From contig NZ_ADNY01000013.1 of NCBI RefSeq assembly GCF_000178475.1, positions 1 through 64,000 of the forward strand: a stretch of 64,000 bases of DNA. The letters run 5' to 3'. The stretch is from Lactobacillus amylolyticus DSM 11664. GTDB taxonomy: Bacteria; Bacillota; Bacilli; Lactobacillales; Lactobacillaceae. The position numbers were made by a program, and so were the translations under genes. The notes beneath the pieces were generated by a model, which saw only the letters and a program-made list of their open reading frames with translations, did no database searches and was not told where the DNA came from. How positions within the stretch are numbered: the first letter of the stretch is position 1; each line of letters starts with the position of its first letter. This document shows, piece after piece, positions 8,814-17,669 of the stretch.

Positions 8814-10754
8814 TTACCAAATCGTTACGCGTTTATCCGGATCAAGCCACATTCCATCAGTTTTCTTAACATCGAAAGCTTCATAAAATTCATCCTGACA
8901 TTGTGAAGGAATATTCACTCTGGTAGGTTGCGGTGCATGAACGTCGGTCGCAATTTCGGTCTTGATTGCTTCAGGACGCTGCTTTTGTGCCCAAGAACGA
9001 GCGTAATTCTCAAATAGTTCCTTCATGTTGCCGCCTTCTGCCTTATTAGCTTGGATTGCGCAAGTAAGGCCACCTAAATCAGCAATATTTTCTGAAACGA
9101 TTTGCTTTCCGTTTAGCTTAGCAGGGCCATATTGCAAGCCGTCATAAATGTCAATTGCTGCCTGAGTCCGTTTATTGAATTCCCTGAAATCTGCGTCAGT
9201 CCACCAATTCTTCATATTGCCGAACTCATCGAATTTTGCCCCATTGTTGTCAAAAGCATGAGAAATTTCATGAGCAATCGTTGCACCGATCCCACCATAA
9301 TTTTGACTACGGGACTGGTGCAAGTCATAAAACGGCTTCTGCAAAATTGCGGCTGGGAATGTAATATCGTTTCTCTGTGGGTCGTAACAAGCGTTGTTCA
9401 AGTTACCTGGCATTAGCCATACGGAACGATCAACCGGTTCAGTTAATTTGCTTAAACTGTACTTTTCAAGCGTTTTTCCCATTGCCTTTTCATTTTCATA
9501 AAGGCTCTTTTGGGGATCAACTTGCAGCAAATCATAAATTTTTTCAATCTTATCCGGATAGCCAATCTTAAAAACCAATGCACGAAGCTTGACGATAGCT
9601 TTCTTCTTAGTTTCATCAGACAGCCAATCGTTATCTTGAATTCGCTCTTCATAAACTTTGATCATCCGGTGAATCATATCGGTAACATCAGCCTTGGCTT
9701 TTTCACCAAAATACTTCTTGCCGTAGTAAATACCGATAACTTCATCGAAGCTTCCATTAGCCGTGTAATAAGCATGACGATCTTGCGGTGTCAATTCTCC
9801 TTGTCCACTCAAGGCTTGACTAAACGGAAATGCCGCTTCACGAAATTCTTGTGAAAGTGAACCAGCCGCACCATTGATAAACTTGGTGATCATCCAGCCT
9901 TTAATCTCTTCAAAATTATCAGCATTGATCAATTCTTCTACATGATCTAAAAATCTTGGCTCTAAAACAATTACACGATCTGGCAGCTGAGGGATAAGTT
10001 CTTCCAAAAATCCCTTCATATCAAATGATTTTAACTTAGCCAAAAAGTCGGACATTGAATATGGATTATATGCAGCTGGATAATCCGCCCACTCTTCAGT
10101 AGATTTAACAACTTTGGCAAGTTTAGCATCGAATTTTGAAGCCTGATCGACATAATTTTCAGCTTTTTCCTCATCAACTCCGGCCATTGTCAACAGTTTG
10201 ATGGTTTGCTTCTTCAAAATTTCCAAAAGCTTTTTGGCATCATCTTGTTGATAGCTTGTTGTGTCTGGTAAAAAAGTGCCTGGACCACCAAATTCCAAAA
10301 CATGAACCTTGGTGTTTTTCATATCGGCTTCCACGTCAAAGCCAAATGGCAATCCAGCAAATTCGTCAATTTTGACTGCTTCTTTGTTAAACTCAGCAAA
10401 ATCTTTAAGTGCAATTAGTTTGTTTAAATCAGTCTTAATTGGTTCTGCCCCGTCTTGATCGCGTTTCTTAAAGTTCTTGGCAATCTGATACAGCTTAATT
10501 GCTTTGTCAAAATACTTAACGTCTGGCATTTTTTCTTTTCCAGAGGCAATTTGATCAAAATCATGCATCAATTTCTTTTCGATCTTCATATCGATATCAG
10601 TGTTAACACCAATTTCAGTTCGGTCGGCTGGAATCTTGGCATCTTTTTGCCACTTAGAATTTACCGCCAAATATAGATTGTCTTGCGGACGAGCTGAAAT
10701 GTCGGGCTTAGTCAAATCACCGACACCGCCACGTATTTTTGCAATAGTTTTCAT
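8814..10754 (-). CDS. pepO: M13 family endopeptidase PepO
   Basis: Neprilysin-like zinc metallo-endopeptidase that cuts oligopeptides inside the cell, supplying amino acids after Opp uptake. At 646 residues it matches lactobacillus PepO. The zinc motif HEISH (within IAHEISHAFDNNGA) is near residue 495, the downstream glutamate ligand lies in ENIADLGG, and the NIPSQCQDEFYEAF C-terminal signature is present. No signal peptide, so cytoplasmic. It starts ten bases after the exporter gene, whose stop codon abuts the AGGAGG site, so the three genes form one operon. Other lactobacilli carry several PepO paralogues; which one this is cannot be told here. Confidence 0.93.
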   Translation of the reverse strand: MKTIAKIRGGVGDLTKPDISARPQDNLYLAVNSKWQKDAKIPADRTEIGVNTDIDMKIEKKLMHDFDQIASGKEKMPDVKYFDKAIKLYQIAKNFKKRDQDGAEPIKTDLNKLIALKDFAEFNKEAVKIDEFAGLPFGFDVEADMKNTKVHVLEFGGPGTFLPDTTSYQQDDAKKLLEILKKQTIKLLTMAGVDEEKAENYVDQASKFDAKLAKVVKSTEEWADYPAAYNPYSMSDFLAKLKSFDMKGFLEELIPQLPDRVIVLEPRFLDHVEELINADNFEEIKGWMITKFINGAAGSLSQEFREAAFPFSQALSGQGELTPQDRHAYYTANGSFDEVIGIYYGKKYFGEKAKADVTDMIHRMIKVYEERIQDNDWLSDETKKKAIVKLRALVFKIGYPDKIEKIYDLLQVDPQKSLYENEKAMGKTLEKYSLSKLTEPVDRSVWLMPGNLNNACYDPQRNDITFPAAILQKPFYDLHQSRSQNYGGIGATIAHEISHAFDNNGAKFDEFGNMKNWWTDADFREFNKRTQAAIDIYDGLQYGPAKLNGKQIVSENIADLGGLTCAIQANKAEGGNMKELFENYARSWAQKQRPEAIKTEIATDVHAPQPTRVNIPSQCQDEFYEAFDVKKTDGMWLDPDKRVTIW

Positions 10755-10764
10755 TCAAAACCTC

Positions 10765-12573
10765 CTATTTTTCCCTATGCGCACCATTTTGCAAATTGTA
10801 CAAATTGTAGTAGTAGCCCTTTTTGGCTAACAGTTCTTCATGCGTACCTTTTTCAATGATACGACCTTTATCCAAAACAATAATTTGATCGGCATCTGCA
10901 ATCGTCGACAAACGGTGAGCAATAGCCAAAGTAGTTCTGCCTTTACGCAGACGCTTAAGTCCTTCCTGAATCATTGTTTCCGTTTCAGTATCAACGTTAG
11001 CTGTCGCTTCGTCTAAAACCAAAACCTTTGGATCGGTGACCAAAGTACGAGCAAATGAAATCAGTTGCCGCTCGCCTTGACTTAATTCAGAGCCGCCTTC
11101 AATAACCTTAGCATGATACTTGCCCGGCATTTTTTCAATAAAACGGTCGGCTTGAACAGCCTTAGCAGCCTCTTTGATTTGTTCATCTGTGATCTTTTGA
11201 TTGTACAAGCGAATATTAGAATTGATATCGCCATAGAACATAAATGGTTCTTGCAAAACAAGTCCAAGCTTTTTGCGCAGCTCTTCTTTAGGATATTTTT
11301 TAATATCCACGCCGTCGATTAAAATTTGTCCCTTATAAAATTCATAAAAGCGCATCATAACATTGATGATGGAACTTTTGCCTGAACCCGTATGACCGAC
11401 GATTCCAAGCGTTTCTCCGGGATTGACGGTAAAGGTAATATCATGCAAAATCTCGTTTTTGCCATCATAAGAGAATGAAACGTGCTTGAATTCAATTTTT
11501 CCTTTTGCAATTGTTAAACCTTCCTGAGTCTGCTGCTGTGGTTCATATTGCGTATCATCAAGGATTCTGAAAATTCTTTTACCCGCAACAATCCCATCCT
11601 GGAACAGCGTCATTTGATCCATCATGGTTGAAATAGGGTTAAAGAATTGTGAAATATATTGTGAAAAAGCGTAAACAACACCGGCTGGCACGAAGGTATC
11701 GTGAAGCGGAAAGCCAAAGTACATTAATGATACAGCCAAAGCTAATGAATAAAGCATAGAAGTCAGAGGTGACAAAAGCAGTGAATTCATCCGGATCATG
11801 TTGAAACGGGTATTCATCAAGCCGCCATTTTCATCCTCGAACTCATTTGTCATTCTTTTTTCTTGCTTAAACTGCTGAATCAAAGATACGCCTTCAAGCG
11901 ATTCATTCAGGTTCGTGTTGATGCGGCTCAATCGTTCACGATAATTGCGGTAGAGTTTGGAACTTTGATAAGCATAAAGCCAAATAATCAACAGCAAAAT
12001 CGGCAAGAACACCAACATTAGGAAGCCAGCGGTTTTATTAGTTAAAAACATGGCCACTAAAGCTGAAACAACTGAGAAGAAGGAAATCACGACGCTTGAC
12101 AGCACCGTCAAGAAGTTGCTCAAAGTCATCGTATCATTGGTAACCCGCGAAACAATTGAGCCTGCTGGCGTTTGATCAAAGTAACGCATCCCCAAACTAT
12201 GAAGCTTGCGATAAAGTACCTTCCGAATTTGTTCCAGCGACTTTTCAGAACCTAAAGAAAAACAAAATTCATAAGCAAACTGCAAAAACGCTTTTAATAA
12301 TGAACCTAAAGCATACAAGAATCCCGCAAATAAAATAATTTGCACGGTTTCAGTTTGTTTTAACAAAAAGTGATCCAAAAAGTATTGCAGACCAAATGGT
12401 AACGCCATATTGATGACACTAACCAAAAACGCACCGATAACAGCTACCAGCATTTCCCGTTTGAAAATCATAACGAATTTCATTAAACGTTTAAAAATAA
12501 CGATCTGTTCTTTGACTGGGATGGCTTCTGACCAGACTGATTTGAACTCATCTTCATTATTCATGCTTTTCAA
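10765..12573 (-). CDS. Heterodimeric ABC exporter subunit (LmrD/YheH-like)
   Basis: A half-transporter with six membrane helices (about 30-320) fused to an ATPase domain (about 345-602). Walker A is GHTGSGKSS, the signature motif is variant (LSQGE), and Walker B is VLVLDEATANVD with a normal catalytic glutamate. Such asymmetry marks heterodimeric multidrug exporters of the LmrCD/BmrCD type: this is the partner with the intact Walker B but a non-consensus signature. It overlaps the upstream partner gene by 17 bases, implying translational coupling. Substrate unknown; drugs, bile salts or lipids are typical for the family. Confidence 0.9.
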   Translation of the reverse strand: MKSMNNEDEFKSVWSEAIPVKEQIVIFKRLMKFVMIFKREMLVAVIGAFLVSVINMALPFGLQYFLDHFLLKQTETVQIILFAGFLYALGSLLKAFLQFAYEFCFSLGSEKSLEQIRKVLYRKLHSLGMRYFDQTPAGSIVSRVTNDTMTLSNFLTVLSSVVISFFSVVSALVAMFLTNKTAGFLMLVFLPILLLIIWLYAYQSSKLYRNYRERLSRINTNLNESLEGVSLIQQFKQEKRMTNEFEDENGGLMNTRFNMIRMNSLLLSPLTSMLYSLALAVSLMYFGFPLHDTFVPAGVVYAFSQYISQFFNPISTMMDQMTLFQDGIVAGKRIFRILDDTQYEPQQQTQEGLTIAKGKIEFKHVSFSYDGKNEILHDITFTVNPGETLGIVGHTGSGKSSIINVMMRFYEFYKGQILIDGVDIKKYPKEELRKKLGLVLQEPFMFYGDINSNIRLYNQKITDEQIKEAAKAVQADRFIEKMPGKYHAKVIEGGSELSQGERQLISFARTLVTDPKVLVLDEATANVDTETETMIQEGLKRLRKGRTTLAIAHRLSTIADADQIIVLDKGRIIEKGTHEELLAKKGYYYNLYNLQNGAHREK

Positions 12574-14320
12574 CCACTTTTTCTTCTAATTCCTGTCTGC
12601 GCCACATCTCAGCATACCAGCCGTTATTAGCCAACAACTGGTCATGGGTTCCGCGTTCAACAATCTTTCCATCTTTTAAGACCAAAATCAGATCCGCGTT
12701 CATGACTGAAGTCAAACGGTGAGCTGCAATTAAAGTTGTCTTGCCGTTACGCTCCTTGCGCAATGCATGCAAAATCTCTGTTTCAGTTTTGGCATCAACC
12801 GCTGACAAGGCGTCATCCATGATCAAAATCTGGCTCTGTTTTAAAAGTGCCCGCGCGATCGACATTCTCTGTTTTTGTCCACCAGAGAGCGACACGCCGT
12901 TTTCACCAACTAAAGTGTTGTAAGAACGCGGCATTTGCAAAATGTCGTTATGCAGGTCGCTCTTTTTTGCTGCTTCAATAATTTGATTGTCTTCGGCATT
13001 CTTTTCTGCAAAAGCAATATTGTTTTGAATACTGGTAGAAAAGAGATAGTTATTTTGCGGTACGTAAGAAATCTGTCTGAGCAGAACGTTGAGCGGAATC
13101 TCACGAATATCGTGACCATTAAGCGTAATTTTGCCATCATAATTATCGAATTCACGCAACAGCAATTGAATAATCGTCGTCTTGCCGGAACCAACGCGGC
13201 CAACCAGTCCCAAAGTTTGACCGGTTTTCAGCGTAAACTTGATATTATGTAAAACTTCGACATCTTTTTCATCAGGATAAGCAAAAGATTTAACGTCATA
13301 TTGCAAATCACCATGGATATCTTCTGCCGTCAATGAATCATCGGCCTTTTGGTCGGTAATGAGCGGCTTTTCTTTTAGCAATTTTTCAACACGATCATAG
13401 CTTGCGCTTCCCCGTTCAAGAATGTTGAACAAGTAGCCGATCGCAAACATCGGCCAGACCATATTGCTGATGTAGGCAATAAATGAAACTAGTTGCCCTA
13501 CTGACAAAATTTTGTTTTTAACAAGCAACCCGCCATAAATGATCGTGATTGTATATGTTAAACCGATAATTATCGTACCTAATGGATCAAACAGCGAATC
13601 CCAAATAAAGACTCTGCGATTGATTTTAATAGTTTGATCGACCATTTTATCAAAAGCAGCCGTATCCTCTTTACCTTGATTGAACGTTTTCAAAACCTTA
13701 ATCCCGGTGACTGACTCCTGAGTTTTATTATTTAATTTTGAAAAGGCAGCCTGAGACTGATCGAAAGCCGCATGCAAATGCTGACCTAATTTTTGCGCAC
13801 CCCAGGCCAAGAACGGCAGTGGCAGCATAGCTACAATCGTCAAACGAAAGTCAACGAAAATAATCATGGCAATCATCGTCGACAAGCCCATCATCAGTGA
13901 ATCGACCAAAGTCAAAACGCCATCGCCGGCAACGTTTTGGATCGCAGATACGTCGTTGGTCGCGTGGGCCATCAAATCACCAATTCGGTGACGCTGGTAA
14001 AATGTTCTGTCCATGATCATAAAATGGCGAAACAGTCTTGAGCGCATTTGCCGTTCCAGTTCTGCGGCACCACCCCAAATTTGCTTGCGCCAGAAATACC
14101 GCAGCAAGTACAAGACAACGGCCCCGGCCAAAACTGCTAAAACCAGGACGCCATATTGTTTCCAAGTAATATGACCTTTATCCAGCTGATCGGCCATCAA
14201 ACCTAAAACTCTTGGCGGAACCAAGTTGGCAAAAGAAGTCAAGGCTAGAAAAATGATCCCTAAAATGTATCGTTTCTTCTCCTTTTTGAAGAACCAGCCC
14301 AATTTCTTAAAAACTCCCAT
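12557..14320 (-). CDS. Heterodimeric ABC exporter subunit (LmrC/YheI-like), degenerate Walker B
   Basis: Half-transporter of 587 residues: six membrane helices (about 15-310), then an ATPase domain with Walker A GRVGSGKTT, perfect signature LSGGQ, and Walker B ILIMDDALSAVD, where the catalytic Glu is Asp. With the partner at 10765 (which has the catalytic Glu but a variant signature) this gives one competent and one degenerate ATP site, as known for LmrCD and BmrCD. I place the start at 14320 (MGVFKKLGW), because AAAGGGTG lies six bases upstream; a longer reading to 14356 lacks a ribosome site. First gene of the exporter-pepO operon. Confidence 0.9.
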   Translation of the reverse strand: MGVFKKLGWFFKKEKKRYILGIIFLALTSFANLVPPRVLGLMADQLDKGHITWKQYGVLVLAVLAGAVVLYLLRYFWRKQIWGGAAELERQMRSRLFRHFMIMDRTFYQRHRIGDLMAHATNDVSAIQNVAGDGVLTLVDSLMMGLSTMIAMIIFVDFRLTIVAMLPLPFLAWGAQKLGQHLHAAFDQSQAAFSKLNNKTQESVTGIKVLKTFNQGKEDTAAFDKMVDQTIKINRRVFIWDSLFDPLGTIIIGLTYTITIIYGGLLVKNKILSVGQLVSFIAYISNMVWPMFAIGYLFNILERGSASYDRVEKLLKEKPLITDQKADDSLTAEDIHGDLQYDVKSFAYPDEKDVEVLHNIKFTLKTGQTLGLVGRVGSGKTTIIQLLLREFDNYDGKITLNGHDIREIPLNVLLRQISYVPQNNYLFSTSIQNNIAFAEKNAEDNQIIEAAKKSDLHNDILQMPRSYNTLVGENGVSLSGGQKQRMSIARALLKQSQILIMDDALSAVDAKTETEILHALRKERNGKTTLIAAHRLTSVMNADLILVLKDGKIVERGTHDQLLANNGWYAEMWRRQELEEKVVEKHE

Positions 14321-14352
14321 TATTTCACCCTTTCTTAAACAAAAAGAAAAAG

Positions 14353-14377
14353 ACAAAGGTAATCCTTCGTCCTTTGT
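14353..14377 (-). terminator. Probable terminator after the YneF gene
   Basis: ACAAAGG / CCTTTGT stem of seven bases with an 11-base loop; on the minus strand followed by CTTTTTCTTTTT. It would separate the yneF gene from the ABC exporter operon. The stem is short. Confidence 0.5.
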
Positions 14378-14401
14378 AAACTTATTCTATAAAGATATAT
14401 A

Positions 14402-14623
14402 TTATTTACGTTGTTGATGCTTCATCATACTCATCACTTTTTTAACCTTTTTAGTAGAAGGCTTTTGTCCCATTTGTGACATCATTGCAACGATCATATC
14501 TTCATTGATTGGAGGATTATCTTGGAAATACTTCTTCATATAAGTTCTAGCACCGTAAAAACCACCAATTAATCCGATACCAAGAGCAACAATAATTAAA
14601 ACAATTGCTAAACCTAAATTCAT
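14402..14623 (-). CDS. yneF: UPF0154 (YneF) small membrane protein
   Basis: A 73-residue protein with one N-terminal membrane helix (about 4-24) containing the GGFYGARTYMKKYF motif, then a short cytoplasmic part with NPPINEDMIVAMMSQMGQKPS, the signature of the UPF0154 family. Widely conserved in Firmicutes; role unknown. GGAGGG lies ahead of the ATG. In Bacillus the gene is also close to lexA and ynzC, as here. Confidence 0.9.
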   Translation of the reverse strand: MNLGLAIVLIIVALGIGLIGGFYGARTYMKKYFQDNPPINEDMIVAMMSQMGQKPSTKKVKKVMSMMKHQQRK

Positions 14624-14693
14624 AATTTAAAAACCCTCCAATTAACTAACAGAATATATCTTACAAAAAAATAAGACTTTTTTAAAGCCTAAT

Positions 14694-14942
14694 TTAATCT
14701 TTTCTCAAGCCCTTTTTTCTTTGGGCACGTTTTGCACGTTCAGAAGTTACTTCATTACCATCTTTATCTATAATAACCGTATCTTCCAATTGTTGTTTGA
14801 AACCAGCTCTAAAATTGGCTAAAAACTTTTTGTGAAGTTCTTTTCTTTCAGCTTCTTCTTCAGGTGTCAGACCTTCATTTTCTTTCTTGTGATAAAGCTC
14901 GTTGATTCGGTCTGTTACCTTTTTAATTTCATCTTTGTCCAT
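14694..14942 (-). CDS. ynzC: DUF896 protein (YnzC)
   Basis: An 82-residue helical protein: two-helix N-terminus with the INELYHKKENEGLTPEEEAER motif, then the KELHKKFLANFRAGFKQQL segment typical of DUF896. In Bacillus subtilis ynzC is the last gene of the SOS-induced yneA-yneB-ynzC operon divergent from lexA. Here it is the first gene on the opposite strand from lexA, and the divergent region contains a LexA box, so SOS control is plausible. Molecular role unknown. GAGGTG is seven bases before the ATG. Confidence 0.88.
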   Translation of the reverse strand: MDKDEIKKVTDRINELYHKKENEGLTPEEEAERKELHKKFLANFRAGFKQQLEDTVIIDKDGNEVTSERAKRAQRKKGLRKD

Positions 14943-15009
14943 GATTTAACACCTCTATATATAATGATAGTTTACCGTATTTGTGCAGATAAAAAAAGTA
15001 ATAAATTTA

Positions 15010-15023
15010 AGAACATTCGTTTG
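15010..15023. promoter_or_regulatory. LexA operator
   Basis: AGAACATTCGTTTG at 15010-15023 matches the Gram-positive SOS box CGAAC-N4-GTTCG in both arms with two or three changes (GAAC-N4-GTTT). It overlaps the -35 region of the lexA promoter, the expected place for autorepression, and lies 68 bases from the ynzC start on the other strand. Confidence 0.7.
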
Positions 15024-15049
15024 TATATCGTTTTGTTTTTTGCTAAACT
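15021..15049 (+). promoter_or_regulatory. lexA promoter
   Basis: -35 TTGTAT (15021-15026), 17 bases, -10 TAAACT (15044-15049) preceded by TGC. The LexA box covers the upstream edge. Confidence 0.55.
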
Positions 15050-15087
15050 AATACTTAAAGAATATTAGACACAAATGGGGTTACATT

Positions 15088-15711
15088 ATGACTAACAACC
15101 ACGAATCAAAACAACTCGAAATTTTGCAATACATCTACGATACCGTTGAGGATCGCGGTTTTCCGCCAACTGTTCGTGAAATCTGCTCAGCAGTTAATTT
15201 ATCTTCAACTTCAACGGTTCACGGCCATTTATCACGGCTTGAACGCAAAGGACTTTTAATTAAAGATGCAACTAAGCCCCGTGCAATCGAAATTACGAAA
15301 AAAGGACGCGAAGAACTAGGCATTAAGCCTAAAGAAATACCGGTTGTCGGTGTTGTTACTGCAGGGCAGCCAATTTTAGCAGTTGAAGATATTGATGATT
15401 ATTTCCCACTTCCACCTGATTTAAAGGCAGACGCCGGCGATCTGTTCATGCTTAAGGTTCATGGTGAGAGTATGATCAACGCGGGAATTTTAAATGGTGA
15501 TAATGTAATTGTCAGAAAGCAATCTTCTGCTTCTAATGGTGAAATTGTAGTCGCCATGACAGAAGATAACGAAGCAACGGTTAAGCGCTTTTACAAAGAA
15601 AAAGGCCATTACCGTTTGCAACCGGAAAATGATACAATGGCACCGATTATCTTATCTAAGGTCAGCATTTTAGGCAAGGTTGTTGGCCTTTACCGTAGCA
15701 ATATTGATTAA
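15088..15711 (+). CDS. lexA: SOS repressor LexA
   Basis: Represses DNA-damage genes and cleaves itself when RecA filaments form. Residues 1-70 are the winged helix-turn-helix domain ([17 protein letters not shown] and [14 protein letters not shown]). The S24 protease domain has the Ala92-Gly93 cleavage site (within VVTAGQP), catalytic Ser128 (HGESM) and Lys166 (ATVKRFY). Length of 207 residues is standard. GGGG lies seven bases before the ATG. It has its own promoter with a LexA box and its own terminator, so it is a single-gene autoregulated unit. Confidence 0.97.
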   Translation: MTNNHESKQLEILQYIYDTVEDRGFPPTVREICSAVNLSSTSTVHGHLSRLERKGLLIKDATKPRAIEITKKGREELGIKPKEIPVVGVVTAGQPILAVEDIDDYFPLPPDLKADAGDLFMLKVHGESMINAGILNGDNVIVRKQSSASNGEIVVAMTEDNEATVKRFYKEKGHYRLQPENDTMAPIILSKVSILGKVVGLYRSNID

Positions 15712-15721
15712 ATAAAGCAAG

Positions 15722-15746
15722 AGACTAGGAAGTTAGTTCCTAGTCT
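15722..15746 (+). terminator. lexA terminator
   Basis: AGACTAGGAA pairs with TTCCTAGTCT (10 bases, loop of five) followed by a T-run that reaches the stop codon of the convergent SGNH gene. Confidence 0.88.
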
Positions 15747-15749
15747 TTT

Positions 15750-16547
15750 TTATGCCAACATTTTGGTAAGTCTTTCTTCAAATTTTGGCAGCCATTTTAG
15801 TTGATAACCTGCCCGCGTAGGGTGAATCGGATCAGCCTTATAAAGCGCATCTTGTTTTTGAAAAGCAGGATCATGATACAAATCTAACAGTTCAAAATGA
15901 TATTTCTTCTGCAGAGTTAAAGCACGATCGACCATTTTTTGATAAAGCGGATTATCAAAGGGAGGATTGGTATAAAGCAGTAACGGACAATGCCATTTTT
16001 TCTGTGCATTAGCAATGATAAATTCTAGTGCGCCAGTAATAGTCTTAGTATCAAAATTCTCATTCTCGACAATTTGTCCTAAAGGCTTATCCTTTGTCGC
16101 ATCATTGGTCGACAATTGCAAAACGAACGCGTCTGGTCTATTAGCCGCTAAGAAGTTAGCGTAGAAGCGATTAATATATGAATCTGGATCATAATCGCTG
16201 CTGTTAGGATCTGTATTGCCACATAAAGTCGTACCATTTTCGGCATCTTTCACTGCCTGAATCCCATCCCTTTTCCAAAGATAATCAACAAATGATTCTC
16301 CTAATGCTCCATAGCCTAACGTCACAGATGAACCCAAAAACAGAACTTGTTTATCAAAAAGAGGTCCTTTAATGGTCTTCACATTGTTAACGCTGTATTT
16401 GCGGCTGTTGCCAGGCAGAGCAGCCAACTCGATATATTTGCGCTGACTCAAGGGATGCTTTTCAATGCTCTCTCTTAATTCCCAGACAGCAGGAGTAGAT
16501 AAATCATTGTTTTGCTTAATCGAAATTAAAAAGGTTTCGTTGCTCAT
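15750..16547 (-). CDS. SGNH/GDSL-family hydrolase
   Basis: A 265-residue esterase/lipase-type hydrolase without signal peptide. Block I is FLGSSVTLGYGA (about 70-81, nucleophile Ser74), block III is LQLSTNDATKD with the oxyanion asparagine, and block V is DPIHPTRAGYQ with the Asp-His pair. About 60 extra residues precede block I, as in a subgroup of lactobacillus SGNH proteins. Natural substrate unknown (acetyl esters of sugars or lipids are common). AAAGGAG precedes the ATG, which directly follows the final stop of the broken glycosylase gene, so it is the last gene of the Nudix-glycosylase-SGNH operon. Confidence 0.8.
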   Translation of the reverse strand: MSNETFLISIKQNNDLSTPAVWELRESIEKHPLSQRKYIELAALPGNSRKYSVNNVKTIKGPLFDKQVLFLGSSVTLGYGALGESFVDYLWKRDGIQAVKDAENGTTLCGNTDPNSSDYDPDSYINRFYANFLAANRPDAFVLQLSTNDATKDKPLGQIVENENFDTKTITGALEFIIANAQKKWHCPLLLYTNPPFDNPLYQKMVDRALTLQKKYHFELLDLYHDPAFQKQDALYKADPIHPTRAGYQLKWLPKFEERLTKMLA

Positions 16548-17181
16548 TTAATCTCCTTTCCTTAAAAACGGCATAACTGCCAGCCAGTCTCTAGCTATTT
16601 GCTCAGTCAACTTACGATTATAAAAAACACTGCGGAAAAATTGTATACCGCTTTTTTGACCAAACATAAGCATCTTTAGCATCATTTAGCTGCAATATCG
16701 GCGTATTTTTTATTATTTTGCCATGTTCTTCAGAGATCCTATGACCAGGGCCAAGCAGGCGCTCTAAAGCTGTATTGCCTACCGCTACAATCAAAGTTGG
16801 TTCAATTTCTTTGATCTCATAGTCTGAAAAAGGAGCATGAGCCAAAACTTCTTTTTTAGTAGGTTTGCGGTTGGGATATTTCACTACTTCCTTGTTTTCT
16901 CGTTTGCTAAAAACTTTTTTAACCGCATAAGGGCGGCTTCGAACGGCACTCGTAATATAAACATCCTCGCGCTTTAATCCGATTGAGGCAATAGATTTCA
17001 TCAATTCCTTGCGGGAATCCCCATGAAACGGAATTTGTGAAGCGAGTTCTTCATGGCCTGGTGCTTCACCTACAATCATCAAAGCCGGATGTTTAGAACC
17101 TGCACCCGCATTAAGTCCTTCTAGTCGCAGGTCTTTTGAACGCTACTTAACCAGCTGTTTTAAACTTTCAGGATAATTCAT
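16548..17181 (-). pseudogene. Uracil-DNA glycosylase (family 4/5-like), broken by nonsense mutation and deletion
   Basis: The reading frame starts with ATG at 17181 ([12 protein letters not shown]) but meets TAG at 17143-17145 in codon 13. The same frame then continues through the family motif VGEAPGHEE and the VAVGNTALERLLG block to 16618. Near 16636 the reading shifts: after IFP the frame runs into a stop, while the neighbouring frame supplies the usual C-terminus (VFFYNRKLTEQIARDWLAV) up to TAA at 16548-16550. The conserved HP-containing motif between them is missing, so a small deletion has occurred. A shorter protein from an internal ATG at 17082 is possible but lacks both ends. The original enzyme removed uracil from DNA. 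Confidence 0.85.
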
Positions 17182-17587
17182 CTTTCAGATAAGAGACAGC
17201 CTTTCTCAAAACGCCCATTTTGCCATGCTCAACCAGATATTTTTCTGCATCTGTTAAATTGACCCACAGGTAATTTTTAATTTCTTCTGTTTGAATTTTG
17301 ACCGTTTGATCTTGCAAGTATTTTGCTAAATAGAAGGTAACCTCTTTCCAATGCTTATTGAACATTTGGTATTGAATTTTTTGCACAAAATTAAAATCAA
17401 ACTTTGGCTTCAAATTAACTTCTTCATGAACTTCGCGTTTTGCTGCTTGCTTCGGCGTTTCATCGCCTTCCAAATGTCCTTTAGGAAAGCCCCAATTATC
17501 ATTTTTAATACTTTGAACAATTAAAAATTGCAATTCGCCCTCATGCTTGCGGTAAATTACCGCTCCAGCAGAATGTTCCTTCAGCAT
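17168..17587 (-). CDS. Nudix hydrolase (Ap4A hydrolase-like), variant Nudix box
   Basis: A 139-residue Nudix-fold hydrolase similar to bis(5'-nucleosyl)-tetraphosphatases. The Nudix box runs from Gly37 to Leu59 (GHLEGDE...REVHEEV): the metal-binding REVHEEV core is intact, but the near-final Gly of the consensus is Asn58. It is a tandem paralogue of the gene at 17670, with the same N-terminal HSAG.VIYR and NWGFPKGH patterns. It overlaps the glycosylase pseudogene start by 14 bases. Substrate not determinable; Ap4A or oxidised nucleotides are usual. Confidence 0.82.
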   Translation of the reverse strand: MLKEHSAGAVIYRKHEGELQFLIVQSIKNDNWGFPKGHLEGDETPKQAAKREVHEEVNLKPKFDFNFVQKIQYQMFNKHWKEVTFYLAKYLQDQTVKIQTEEIKNYLWVNLTDAEKYLVEHGKMGVLRKAVSYLKDELS

Positions 17588-17669
17588 TGATTATCAGTAC
17601 TCCTTGTTTAATATGAACTCATTATAAAACAAAAGTGATTCCAGCATGCGTCAGAACCACTTAATAATT

